A DNA stretch of 64,000 nucleotides from Puccinia triticina (GCF_026914185.1 NC_070562.1:1674001-1738000), one strand, 5' to 3'; shown: positions 34,259 to 45,069, numbered from the stretch's first letter. Program-made: numbers and translations. Notes: generated by a model not told the origin, from the letters alone.

Positions 34259-34880
34259 ATCAAAAGAACGCAACGATCCTGCGAGTCCAAGTCTCGCGAT
34301 TTTGTCAGTTGCAAGCTGGAGAGATTTCAAATGGATCGAAGAAAGTAGACGTTAGTACATAGCCTTGTCGATGGAGCCTGATGGAGAAGCCTCGTATGTA
34401 CTCACTGGATGGTTGCTGGATGAAGACTACCCAGACCGGGATCAACTTGGCAGATCAGAACGGGCAGAAACCGAGGAAAAAGTCAGCAGCCCGATCGAGG
34501 CCAGAAACTTTATTCATCTGATGTTTGTATTCAATTCACTTTCCCGGAGGGGGCTCGAGTCAAACCCTCTCCCCTGTTGGCTGAGCCACGGGCCTCCAAC
34601 CAAGTCCCTCAAGACTTCGGGCCACGGGAGTACATAAGCTGACCTTACGCAGCAAGCCTCCGTCAGGAGGGATTTCATGGACGGTCAAATTTCATTTTTT
34701 TTTTTTGGTGCTGGTGGCCCGTCTTGCCCGCTGCCAGCTTCAGCAGGAGCCGCACAGATGATGTGCCTTAAGGCCGGTAAAGACAAGGAACGCGTTATCA
34801 GTACGCCGACACAGCGCGCCCACGCCGGGGCGCGCAGTTTGGACCCGGAAACGCTGGGTGATCAACAAGTTGAAGAATGC
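34259..34880. other. Intergenic upstream of TIM50
   Basis: Presumed TIM50 promoter. A stretch near 34,545-34,610 reads on the minus strand like an imperfect pol III A/B-box pair (TGGCTCAGCC, GGTTTGACTC), but the spacing is too short for a tRNA. Nothing else recognised. Confidence 0.4.
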
Positions 34881-34884
34881 CGAT

Positions 34885-35270
34885 TGGTACCCGTTGGGGG
34901 GTACCCGGCCCCGCTTGGCGGGTACCGCAGGGCACCTGGGCGCGAAGGCTTGGCTCTTCGCTTGGGCTAAGCAACGAGCCGGTTCCAGTGGCCCTGTGAC
35001 ACGAACTTGGAAGCCCCTGTAGTATCGCCCTTGCTCTTGTTTTCCTGCTTGTCTGATCAGGCGCCACACGATTTCTCTGCAGCGTTATCCTCTTGTTTCT
35101 TTCTACAAAGCCAGGGCGGCAGGGTATCAAAAGCGCCGGCCTTGCTCGCTGTTTCTCATACAATTCCACTCACAGCAGATCCAAACCACTTTTCCCCTCT
35201 CTGATTCACGTCTTCCAAACATTTTCCCCTTCAATTATTTTCAGCAAGATAATCAACTTCAGCAACAGTT
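34885..35270 (+). repeat. Duplicated 5' flank of secreted protein A
   Basis: Sequence from the GGGTACC-rich block (34,885-34,935) through to the start codon is similar, in inverted orientation, to 46,443-47,025 upstream of secreted protein B (shared blocks such as ACCCGTTGGGG, CTTGGAAGCCC, ACGATTT/ATGATTT...CTCCTG). This indicates a duplication of the whole locus, not just the coding part. Confidence 0.5.
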
Positions 35271-35839
35271 ATGCATTTATCCATCTGGCTTATATTTTCC
35301 TTGATGAGCATGGTTCACGCCCAATTTGACTTCTCAAGGGTCACCAGACCATACAATGAAAATCCACACTACGCAATATCTGGTTGCGAAAACGAAGCCA
35401 CGTCTATAGTATTATGCGCGAGGCCATCGCACCCTGCAGACCAAGTAAAACATAAGGAGGGCGCGATGGGTAAGCCGGTTTAGGTTCAGCCGGCGTTTTT
35501 ATTGGCGCTAACCCTTCAATCGCCTATTTTCTGCGATATTTGTATTTGTAGTGGCAAAGGCACCTCTCACCAGCCGTCAGAAGGGGGCTAAACCTTTCTG
35601 CAATGACGACTTAATCCTCAACGGACCTCCGGAAGGTGCATATTGCTGCCCTAAAAAGAAGTATAAGCTTCTGGAAACTGGGGTGGGTTTTATATAACAG
35701 CGACGATCTGATTCAAAAAACCATCCTTCAATCCCTCTGACCATCTGACCACTGATTCCCCTGATTTGATACCACACAGCCGGTTCCTGCATATCGATCC
35801 AGACTCGACGTTGATTGCACGCCACTCAAGTTTGCATGA
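35271..35839 (+). CDS. Small secreted cysteine-containing protein A (three exons, 129 aa)
   Basis: Unknown family; candidate secreted effector. ATG 35,271 starts MHLSIWLIFSLMSMVHA, a signal peptide with likely cleavage after VHA. Exon 1 (35,271-35,469) contains ISGCENEATSIVLCARPS; exon 2 (35,552-35,682) contains KPFCNDDLILNGPPEGAYCC; exon 3 (35,780-35,839) ends VDCTPLKFA and TGA. Donors are GTAAGC and GTGGGT, acceptors TTTGTAG and CACACAG; phases match (1 and 0). The mature protein has six cysteines, enough for three disulfides. A paralogue with the same exon structure, cysteine spacing and splice sites lies on the opposite strand at 46,019-46,442, which supports the model. Function cannot be inferred beyond secretion. 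Confidence 0.75.
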
Positions 35840-36754
35840 AATTGAGAGGCTCTTCATCTTTCAGCAATGCATCAAATGCATGGCCCAAAAGCCAGTCAGC
35901 CCAACTGTTCCCGATCCTTATAGTAAAGGAATGCATTTTGTGAATACTAGGAATATTAGGACAAGTACTCATATCACCCCGAGGTGGCACCACATGTAAA
36001 TCCCATCTGCTCTCTCTAGAGCCAATAAGCTACCATCGCACTCAATTTCATATAAATACGTGTAAATTCTTGTTTTTATACACTGATCAAAATAAATTTG
36101 TATGCCAAGTTTGAAATCAACATGAGCCACTTGCAGATGTGTCTTAATTTTTTATTGCACAGAAAGGTTGAAAGTGGAGGACTTCCCGTGCAATCTGAGA
36201 CCCCCGCAGATGTTTTTTTAGAACCAAAAAGTCTATATTTTCGCAGGGAAATCTAGCTTTTTGGGCTCTAGATCACTTCTGGGAGGGCCACATATTTTGG
36301 CGGGAAGTCATCCAGTGTTTGCTTATTTTTCCTCTGGCCAAATCAACATGATGCTTGGGACATTTATTGAGCAATATTTAAGTTGTGTCTGCGGGCCCAT
36401 TCCAAGGTCTCTTCACGGGGAGAAGAGCAAAGAGGCTCCAATTGTCTTTGAATTTGACCCCTATTTTTAATACCAGAAAAAGGGTTTCACAACCATTTTC
36501 AAGTCTTACAGTGCATTTAAATTGTTTGCTTAAAAGACCAAGAGGCCGTAGAAGGTTAAATAACTCTTACACAGTAAGAACTTGTGAACTATCACAAGAT
36601 GAGAGGATAGAAACTAATGACTCAAGTGAAGTGCTTGAACATATTGAGCAAAATGCCACAGATGCTTGTCAACATGCACTGTCCATTCTCTCACACACAT
36701 ACCAAGATCACTGCAAGAACACCTGCTGTTAGGTAAATTTGATTATAAGACTCT
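35840..36754. other. Intergenic downstream of secreted protein A
   Basis: AT-rich. An open frame at 36,385-36,732 has no recognisable motif. No gene supported. Confidence 0.45.
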
Positions 36755-37704
36755 CAACGGTGTTTCCGCTGCGCTACACTACAAAAAGAGGCAAAGTAGA
36801 GTAGCGTAGCGGTTGATCACTACATGATCAGACCATGTAGCAATAGCGCAGCAGCAACACCGCTACACTACTTGCTACGCGCAGAGATGGTCCGCTACAC
36901 TCCCGGAGTGATTAGTGTTAGCACAGTGGAAAAATATCCGCTACTGCTGCCAAAAAGCAAAGCGGTAGCAAAACACTGCTAAATGACCGCTGCGTGTCTG
37001 ATATCCGCTAAATCAGCGGGTAGTGGATACACAGCGCAGCACTGCGTGTCTGCTATCTGCTAAATCAGCAGATGGAGAACGGATCTAGCGGATAGCAAAC
37101 ACGTAGCACCTATTTGCTAGGGCTGTGCACAGACCTCCTGTCTCTGCTTGGACTCCGATCCTCCTCCAGCTGCCAGATCATCCAATCAGGGGTTCAGTAA
37201 GCAATAACCCAGAAGAAGAACCACCCTCAACCCCTCCCAACAACCCTGATAACCCATCCAATCCCACACAGTCCACTTGTCAATCCAGCAGTATTTGAAC
37301 CCGCAGCATGATAAGCAAACCCAAACAAAAAAACCCCAACCAAGTAATCCACACAGGTAGTGGAATGGGTCAAGTTTCTTTCTCTCTCTTCCTCCCCTTT
37401 TTTCCACTGCTATAATGATTGATCTAGTCCTTAATGTTTTCCCAGGTTTTTTGGTCCCCTTGTATGTAGAAAAGTGGTGCTACATTGCTGTGCTACGCAG
37501 TATTTCAGCGTAATTCTGCTGTGCTACCGCTAAAAACATTGGTCCATTGCTATGTGGACCGCTGAAGTAGCGCGCTACAACTCAATTTTGTTTTACTGGG
37601 AAATCTAACAGCAAGTAGCACAGCAACTAGCTGCTATGCAAAGCAAGTAGTGCAGCAACCCAAAAAACTGCTGCCCTAAACGTAGCACAGCAGATACACT
37701 GTTG
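36755..37704. mobile_element. GCTACGC-rich element, larger member, with 7-bp target duplication
   Basis: Inverted ends CAACGGTGTTTCCGCTGCGC (36,755) and, reversed, CAACAGTGTATCTGCTGTGC (ending 37,704). The exact direct repeat AGACTCT flanks both (36,748-36,754; 37,705-37,711). Both ends carry several hundred bp of GCTAC/GTAGC motifs in both orientations around a unique AT-rich centre (about 37,110-37,460) with no convincing gene. Confidence 0.85.
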
Positions 37705-37711
37705 AGACTCT

Positions 37712-38515
37712 TACTTCTTTAAATCAAAAAGTCCTCAAGAATATTTTCAGCTTTATTAGAAAATTGGTCTAATGCAATCATATATTAGTTGCTTGGAATA
37801 TTTCACCACCCACCCTCATGAAAGCAAACACATAATATGTAACCACTGTCTGAAAACACAGGTATTTAGTACTAAAAAAGCTTTTATTTCCTTCAAAGTA
37901 ATACATCATTGGTTATAAACCACATCAATCCTGAAGTGTGACACTTTTAGCCTCCACACCAGTACCACGTGCACCAATACTTTATTATTGAGCTTGATGA
38001 AGTTGGTTGGGCTGTTCAACTTCAAGTTGGCTGGGCACACACCCAAGTGTGCCCAACAACTGGTGCATGTACCAGCCAGTGTAGCTTTTTAAAGGGACAA
38101 TACATAAAGTGCTCTTTGAGGAGTAAAATCCCCTCTTAAGAATTATTCCACCATCCATTGAGGAGGGAAGTTTCTCTCATCAAAGGCCAGTCTGAAAACT
38201 GGTCCTTGATGGGGAGAGACTTCCTTTGCTCCTGTGGTTCTTATGTATTGTGGGCACCCCAGAGGCAAGATCTCCTGTGCAGGTTCAAGGGGGTTACAAG
38301 GACACTGTCACATTGGTGCCCCAACTTCTCTGTGGTGCAATTAGCTCAAAATTTTGGGTTGGCCTGGACCCAAGGTGACCCAACCAAGTTGGTTTTGGTT
38401 TCAGGCAGCATATTCTCAAATCCACCCAGATCCAAACCAACCCAAAGTAAAAGTTGATTTGGGTTCAGGCACCTTTTTTTGCCTGAACCCAACCTGTTTA
38501 CCCCCTAAGGGTGAT
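37712..38515. other. Intergenic with ACCCAA repeat copy 2
   Basis: Holds the second copy of the ACCCAA-rich repeat (38,365-38,505). Otherwise AT-rich without genes. Confidence 0.5.
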
Positions 38516-38529
38516 ACTAATTGGAGTAG

Positions 38530-38621
38530 AGCTGGGCCCTATTACCCATTGGGGGGTACTAGGCACCTGTTGTAGTGTGCAGGTACCCGCCACAGGTACC
38601 CGGGTACAAAGTGCCAGCTCT
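38530..38621. mobile_element. Tiny GGGTACCC element with 13-14-bp target duplication
   Basis: The element runs from AGCTGGGCCC to GTGCCAGCT (inverted ends) and contains GGGGGGTACT and GGTACCCGGGTAC. CTAATTGGAGTAG precedes it and CTAAATTGGAGTAG follows it, a direct repeat of 13-14 bp with one indel. About 92 bp, no coding capacity. Related to the blocks at 24,345, 25,707 and 26,380. Confidence 0.65.
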
Positions 38622-38875
38622 AAATTGGAGTAGTTTTGTCAGTGTTTAATTCTGGACCACTTAGGTCATCAGAATCAGTGGCTAGATTAATTATTGTGGA
38701 CTAGCTAGCTTGGATTGCAATTGAAACATGCTAATCTGAGTGGCCAACCACATCAGTTCAGATTAGCGGGGGAGAGCTCATGTGAATGTTCATTGTCATG
38801 TGTTATACACATACATGCAGCTTGTATGTGCAGCATTTTTGCAATATGTTATGTCTTTGGCAGTGTAATGCATAT

Positions 38876-39613
38876 TCACTTGCTCCTCACTTCAACAGTA
38901 GCATACCAACTCTGTCTCCTACTAACATGTGCTCCTTTATCATGCCGGTTTGCTCGTCCTATAGAACATACTACTCCCCAGCTCCATATCCCCTTTGCTA
39001 CCGAGCTTCTTCAGCAGGGGACTTGTCGCAAGTACGTCCCGTCTAGTTTCAGTTTTGCTTATCAACCCAGTCTCAAACTATGCTCCGTTTGATAGGTGGG
39101 CTCCTCAATCCATAACCCCATCATCATCTTAGATAGGCCCGTTTATCGGGCTCGTAGGATCAGCCCTTTGTGGCTCTGTTGGACTCAAGCCCACCTGGAT
39201 GGCTTCAAAAGATCCGCCCACACAAGAGCCCGTCGTGCTCACGGATCCCAATCATCCTTTTGTGGTCCGTGAGCACGACAGTCTCTGGCGTGGGCGGATC
39301 TTTCAAAGCCATCCAGGCGGGCTTGAGTCCAACGGAGCCACAAAGGGCTGATCCTATGAGCCCAATAAACGGGCCTATCTAAGATAACAATGGGGTTATG
39401 GATTGAGGAGCCCACCTACTGGATTGATAAGCAAAACTGAAACTAGACGGGACGTACTTGCGACAAGGCCCCCGCCGAAGAAGCTTGGTAGCGAAGGGAT
39501 ATGGAGCTGGGGAGTAGTACGTTCTATAGGACGAGGAAACCCGCATGATAAAGGAGCACACATTAGTAGGAGACAGAGTTGGTATGCTACTTTTGAAGTG
39601 AGGAGCAAGTGAA
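38876..39613. repeat. Long palindrome (arms about 350-370 bp)
   Basis: 38,876-39,246 and 39,266-39,613 are highly similar inverted copies (TTCACTTGCTCCTCACTTCA to GTCGTGCTCACGGA), with a spacer of about 20 bp. A few substitutions and small indels separate the arms. Termini CACTTGCTCC/GGAGCAAGTG suggest a fold-back element, but no clear target duplication was found. Confidence 0.85.
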
Positions 39614-39888
39614 GAGAGGCAAGAGACTGGGAAGAGAGGCCTTTCTTTATAGCATCCCAGTCTCTCAAAGGGACCAATTACTTGAACACGAACACCCAGC
39701 ATCTTTCCCCAGATGGGACCCACGGCAAACGACATCGTCCAAGGGTCGAGTTCAGATCGGGCCAAAGTGAACGGGTTGCAAGGCGGCCAGCTCGAAAGAG
39801 AGCGTTGTTGGACGGCGAGGCGAGATCTGACAGCTGCTTCAGAGTCACAACAAGGCCGCTCGTGTAACTTCTGAAGGAATACGACGTA

Positions 39889-40280
39889 CAGCAAGGCCAG
39901 GAAAGCTTGCGGGTCCGGCAGCCAGAATATCCACCAAACATGCCAGTCCACCTCCGCCACCGGACCTTCCAAACCTTCCAAACCTTCCAAACCTTCCAAT
40001 TATTCCCCCATCTTCCACCTTTGTCCGTCCCATTCCCCCCCCCCCCCCTCCAGCAACAATTCCCCCCAACCAAATCCCCCCTCCCCGCCCGACCGGACCC
40101 ACCCACAAACCTGCCAGCCATCCAGCCACCCCACCGCCAACCGTTTTCTTTTTTGCCGGGATCGGTGAGCCTGCCCCCCCCCCCCAAAAAAAAAAAAACC
40201 CCTCAGCTGACCTCCCAACCCCCTCCGTCCATCGCCCGGCCCACCTTCCAGACCAGCACGAGGCCGTTGACTGCACCGCC
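39889..40280 (+). repeat. Left terminal inverted repeat of the two-gene transposon
   Basis: Pairs with 44,853-45,232. Contains four CTTCCAAAC units, a C15 run and a C/A homopolymer tract inside a possible very short intron (GTGAGCCTG to CCCCTCAG). The segment reading ADLPTPSVHRPAHLPDQH is coding-like and joins the transposase frame. The ATG seen in the right arm is ATT here (40,059-40,061). Confidence 0.85.
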
Positions 40281-40402
40281 AACGAGATCACAGAATCTCC
40301 AGCCTCCGATCTCCATACCGCTAGTGGTGAGCCGTGTGCCGTCACCGTTTGGGGTGTTTCTTCACGCTCCCCCCACTCACCGATGTTTTTTTTTTTGCGC
40401 AG

Positions 40403-41536
40403 ATCCAATGGTGTTTGTGAAGTATTCGCGCGACGTGAAGTTCATTGTTGTCAAATTGGCGGTGCGAGGCAAATCACTCGCAGAGATTAATCAAACGCTC
40501 GACCACAAAGTCTCGGAAGACTCCCTCCTCCGGTGGAAGAACTTGTACCGACACACCCGCGATGTTGTCAGAGAACCGGCCCTTTACGCCAAGTGGGGTC
40601 GCCCATTGGCGTTCAGCCGCGAGGAGGCTGAGTTTGTCCTTGCTGCGCTGGAGGCAGAGCCCACCCTGTACCTGGATGAGATCCAGAATCACATCCAGGC
40701 AATGACCGGCACTCGACATCCCATCAGCACCATACAAGCGGAGTTGAAGTACCGCCTTCTCATGACAAAGAAAACCGCCCGGACTGTGAATCCAAACCAA
40801 TGCCCCGAGGCACGGGCGAACTACGTGGCCCGCGTGAGGAATTATCCTGCGGAATTTCTGGTGTTTGTGGGTAAGCCACTCTCCAGATTTTTTCCAGCCC
40901 CCAGGAAAACCGTGGTCTGACCTTTTTTCTTCTAAAGACGAGGCGGGAGTATCGCTTGGGACTCACTCACGTGACAAAGCCTGGGCACTACGCGGCCGCC
41001 GCACTCAACAAATCCCTAAGCCCCTAGGGGCCCCACGTGTTTCGGTTCTCCCGGCGGTCTCGTTGGACGGGTGTCTGGAGTGCATTGCTCAGGTAGGAAC
41101 GATGCGCCGCATCGACATGGAGTACTTCCTGGAGGATGTCTTGGTATGTTGGCCTCCCTGTTTCCTTATCTGCCGAGATCTTCTGATTATTGATGTCTGG
41201 CTTTTTGTGTCCCCCTAGATGCCAGTTATGAATCCATTCCCCGGCCGAAACAGTGTCCTAATCATGGACAACGCCCCTATCCACCATGGTGGCCGGATCG
41301 CTGAGATATGCGCAAACGAAGGTGTCCTCCTAATGTATCTGCCGACCTATTCTCCGGATTTCAACCCAATCAAAAAGGTGTTTGCCACCCTGAAAACTTA
41401 CCTGAAGCGGATGGAGATTCTGATGGGGACCCGACAGGACGCTCGGATCATTAAGGATGTGCTCCCAAACGTCGCCAATCCTCGTATGATGAGGAACCTC
41501 TTCCTTGGCAGTGGGTACTCTGCAGGGGGCTTCTGA
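40403..41536 (+). CDS. Tc1/mariner (IS630)-like transposase (three main exons)
   Basis: DDE-type recombinase expected to cut out and reinsert the element at TA. The internal ATG at 40,408 gives MVFVKYSRDVKFIVVKLAVR, a helix-turn-helix-like N-terminus (RGKSLAEINQTLDHKVSEDS). Exons 40,403-40,870, 40,938-41,143 and 41,219-41,536 join in frame (donors GTAAGC, GTATGT; acceptors TCTAAAG, CCCTAG) to 328 residues from that ATG. First catalytic Asp in VFVDEAGVS, created across the first junction; second in LIMDNAPIHH; then YLPTYSPDFNPIKKVF, where the third acidic residue is normally the E of NPIE. An upstream intron (40,327-40,402, GTGAGCC to TTGCGCAG) links the frame to an exon in the left terminal repeat. 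Confidence 0.85.
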
Positions 41537-42330
41537 TGGTGGGCATCAGCGCGGTGCGGAGGCCCACGATGTCTCCCCTTGTTCCCTTGCTATTATTTTT
41601 TGTTCCTTTTATATTATTTTTCTTCATCCTTCCTGATTCAACGTAGGCCCACCTTGTCTCCCCTTGTTCCTTTTCTATTTGTTTGCTTCCTCCTTTCTGA
41701 AAAATCAATCCAATCGAGGTAAATTCTAGCAATTTAGCTATATATACCTCCTTTGTGGGGCTCCAGATATTGACGCCCCACATCACTTTAAAGCGGCCCG
41801 TAAGTCATCGGTTGAGGCTGAAGTCCCGCGCTTGCTACGGGCAAGTCCTTGTTGGCTGCGTAAGTCAGCAGTCGCCCGTTGGGGCTGTTATCCGCCAAGT
41901 CAGCAGTCTCCCCTGGGGGCGGTCTTGTGAGCAGTTTTTCGCACAAGTCCTCAGTTGCGCCTGGGGGCTGTTATCCGCCAAGTCACTGGGTCTCTCTCAG
42001 TTGTGTATTACTGTGGCAAATGGCGGATAACATCACTATTTGGGAACAAACAGTAGAAAAAATGAAAAACAGCAATATTTCAGTGGGTAACTGCGCGCGG
42101 CACCCGGACATCAATCAGAGCCGGGGTCGATGGTTTTATTTGGACGAGATAAAGGGGGAACAAGATAAAGAGGAAATGGGCCATAGCGGCTAGCAATCAA
42201 CGCCGGGATCAATATTTTTAGTGATACTAGATATAAGTAGTTTGAGAGTAGATAAAAGAGTTATATTGTAGCCCGGCGGGCCACAAAACCAGGCCTAGCC
42301 CGTGCATAATGGCTCCCCGGCAGCCATGAA
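41537..42330. other. Region between the two convergent transposon genes
   Basis: No gene. Contains degenerate repeats of AAGTC(A/C)(G/T)CAGT-like words (41,795-42,000; for example GGCTGTTATCCGCCAAGTCA occurs twice, near 41,882 and 41,967). Confidence 0.5.
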
Positions 42331-45069
42331 CTAGACGGTTCCGTCGGCGGTGGTCTCATTGATACCATGGCCCGTGGGGTGATCCTCCGTGTGAGCAGGC
42401 GGGCCGCTGGCGCTGGCAGAGTCTTGAGGGGGTGGGGCAACCGCTGTGATGGGCGGCTTGTGGGAGATATTGCTTGGATGGGCCGCTGGGGAGTTGTTGT
42501 GTGAGATTGGTTGGCGGGGAGGGCTCGTATGTCCTTTTGGGTTGGGGACAATCATGTGGGTCGGAATGAGCCACATGGCCCCCTTGATCAACTGGCAAGC
42601 AATTGCATAGGGAAAGCCGAACTTGGTTTCCAATACCCTAGGGGAGGTCTGCAGGAAAAAGTCCCATCGGCGGATGTGGGACATCGCAAGTAACCCGCGG
42701 GTGATAACATCCCCCTTGTTGAAACACGATAAGTCTAGAAAGGCTTCCATTGTGAGGGTCTTCCCCGCGTCGTTGAGCGGGTAGTCGGCGGTGGGCACAG
42801 ACTCGGTAAACCATGAGGCCATGGAATCAGAGCGGGAACAAGTTGCAGGAGTCTTGCGAGTTGGCAAGGCGGGCCGGGTGCGAATTGGGGATCTGGCCCT
42901 CCCAAAGTTGAGGCGGCTGATTGTGTGAGCAATGCCATCCCCGTGCGGGCTGCGCGCAATCTTGGGTGCAGGGGATCAATGGACAAACCCCTTCCTATCT
43001 ACGTCCGACTTGGGCGGCGGGAGGATTTTGATGTTGGTGCTTGCCAAGCTGTTCTGACAGGTCAAACACACGTGTGCAGATGGGTCCGGGCTAAATGGAA
43101 GCTCGTCTTGGTGTGAGAGGTCGAGCTTGTCTGCGGCCGCCTGAGCCGCCCCGCTTTTCGGAAACAACAAATCCGCAGAGTCCTTTGTGGGTGACGGCAA
43201 GGGAATATCGAATCTGGCCGGAGGGCTGGGTTGCGCCCCAGCGCCTGTCGGGACCACACGTGGCGGTAAAAATCGACCAGACACGGATCTGCGGACCGGC
43301 GTGTACACAGGGGTGGAAGGTGTTGATGCCCCAATGGGGGGAGGCAACGTGGCCCTGCTGGGGTCGGCTGTATCCGCAGCCAAGTGCGGGCGTGGGGACC
43401 CAGCCCCCACGGAGCTTGCCTGTTGGCTCACCGATGCAAACACTGGGGGCCGAGGGCCCCCCTTATCCACAGCCGGGGTAGATTGAGCGAGCGTCGGGAG
43501 TCCTGATGGTGGGTCTTCTGGAGCGGTGGCGGCAGACTTGTGTTTGGACAGGCGATTGGATGCCTGGGCAGCCAACTTGGCCAGGGAGTAAACAACCTCC
43601 TTCTCCGAGACGAACTGATCAGTTCTGGACGGGTGATCCTGATCAACCGCCCATGCGCCGTGCATTATTGCCATTGCCCAAGTCTTATATCCGTTGGCGG
43701 TGACACGGAAAGATCTTGCGGGGTTGGCTGGGTCTTTGATGCGCATGGACTCGCAATTGCCACCGTAAAGTTGGCGGTGATACTTGTAGAGCTCTTGGGT
43801 GATCCTCATGCGTTCCTGAGCATCAACGTCCGCATGGGGCTGACCAACCAAAAATATTAGCCCCTCTCCAGTTGAAGAAAAAAGGTTGTCCGCGACTTAC
43901 ATTGCGGGCAACTCGGACACTGGCCCTTTCAAGCGCCAATCGGTCGTCGTTGGACCCATAGGCTATCGCCAGGGCGTCGGACTGAGCGCGCTCCTGCGCA
44001 GCATGACCCAAGCTGTCAATACTCAAGGGAGGGAGCAGTCAGAGAACCTCTGAACTCACAGTTTCCCGGTCTTTGGCCGTTCGGCGGGGGTCGGCCATGA
44101 TGACCCGGATGATCACCTCAGAGTTGGGCTTCAAAAGGATCGCGTCCACGTAAGAATCAAAGTCCGCGTCCAACACAATGATGGTGTTCCGGCCGACTCC
44201 AAAGACGGGATGCTTCTTCACCGCTCCCTGCCACTTGAGGAGACCGTTGGCGTCCATCAAGTTGATGTGCGTCCCAAGATGCGTCTTTGTCTTTCCCAGG
44301 GCCACCGCGACATCCAAACGGAACTGCGCCCAGGTGACCCGCTGCACTACCGACGACAAGACGGCGGTGCCATTCGGGGTCACCTTCTCCCAGTGTTTTT
44401 GCACCTCCGCAAGCGCTTGCTTCGTGTGGACGACCGCGTTCGGATTGGCCATGGCCAGCTGGCCCGCCACTGTTCGTTGAAAGATGCAGTGCTCAATGTG
44501 AATGTTGCGCGGCTGTGGGGGCGGCTCGGTTGGGGGGCCAGTGGCATTTGGGTGGTTGCGTTGGGTTGGCAAACCCTCATAGAATAGCCTGCAGGCAGCC
44601 GCCTGCGAGTCCAGTGGCTGGGAGGGACCAAGGTACGACTCCTGTGTCTCACCCGGGACGTTCGCAAACGGCAGCGGCTCCAAGGTGCCCCGGGTGAGCG
44701 TAAAACGGGTGGTCGCGGGGGTTTCGTTCTGCATGGTCTGATCAGATGGGCAAACGGTCAGCGATAGTCGGAACGATGCGGGGCGGAGTAGGGGAGGGGA
44801 AACGACTCACCAGCTTATCGAATGATGGGTATACAAGGGCCAATAAACTTTTGGCGGTGCAGTCAACGGCCTTGTGCTGGTCTGGAAGGTGGGCCGGGCG
44901 ATGGACGGAGGGGGTTGGGAGGTCAGCTGAGGGGTTTTTTTTTTGGGGGGAGGGCAGGCTCACCGATCGCGGCAAAAAAGAAAACGGTCGGCGGTGGGGT
45001 GGCTGGCTGGCTGGCTGGGTTGTGGGTGGGTCCGGTCGGGCGGGGAGGGGGGATTTGGTCGGGGGGCAT
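42331..45069 (-). pseudogene. Accessory gene of the transposon, function unknown; one in-frame TGA
   Basis: Not recognised by function. Main exons 44,737-44,060 (MQNETPATTRFTLTRG to TAKDRET), 43,993-43,901 (ERAQSDALAIAYGSNDD to RVARN) and 43,839-42,331 join in phase 0 (donors GTGAGTTC, GTAAGTCG). Upstream, 44,926-44,811 (DLPTPSVHRPAHL to SFDKL) joins the MQNET frame through a GTGAGTCG intron, and ATG 45,069 opens a possible first exon inside the right terminal repeat. The protein would be about 750-830 residues: a globular N-terminal part (INLMDANGLLKWQGAVKKH, NTIIVLDADFDSYVDAILLK), a long Pro/Ser-rich linker, and a compact helical C-terminal part (LTMEAFLDLSCFNKGDVITR) that may be SAM-like. 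TGA at 42,976-42,978 interrupts an otherwise continuous frame. Confidence 0.7.

Noticed and set aside
34540..34615. Possible tRNA or SINE promoter on the minus strand
   Set aside because: A- and B-box-like words are too close together and no cloverleaf could be drawn; nothing diagnostic remains.
39907..40407. Proline-rich in-frame extension of the transposase through the left inverted repeat
   Set aside because: The unspliced frame gives only low-complexity Pro/Gln, and a good intron (40,327-40,402) instead joins a different frame of the repeat, one also used by the right-arm gene.
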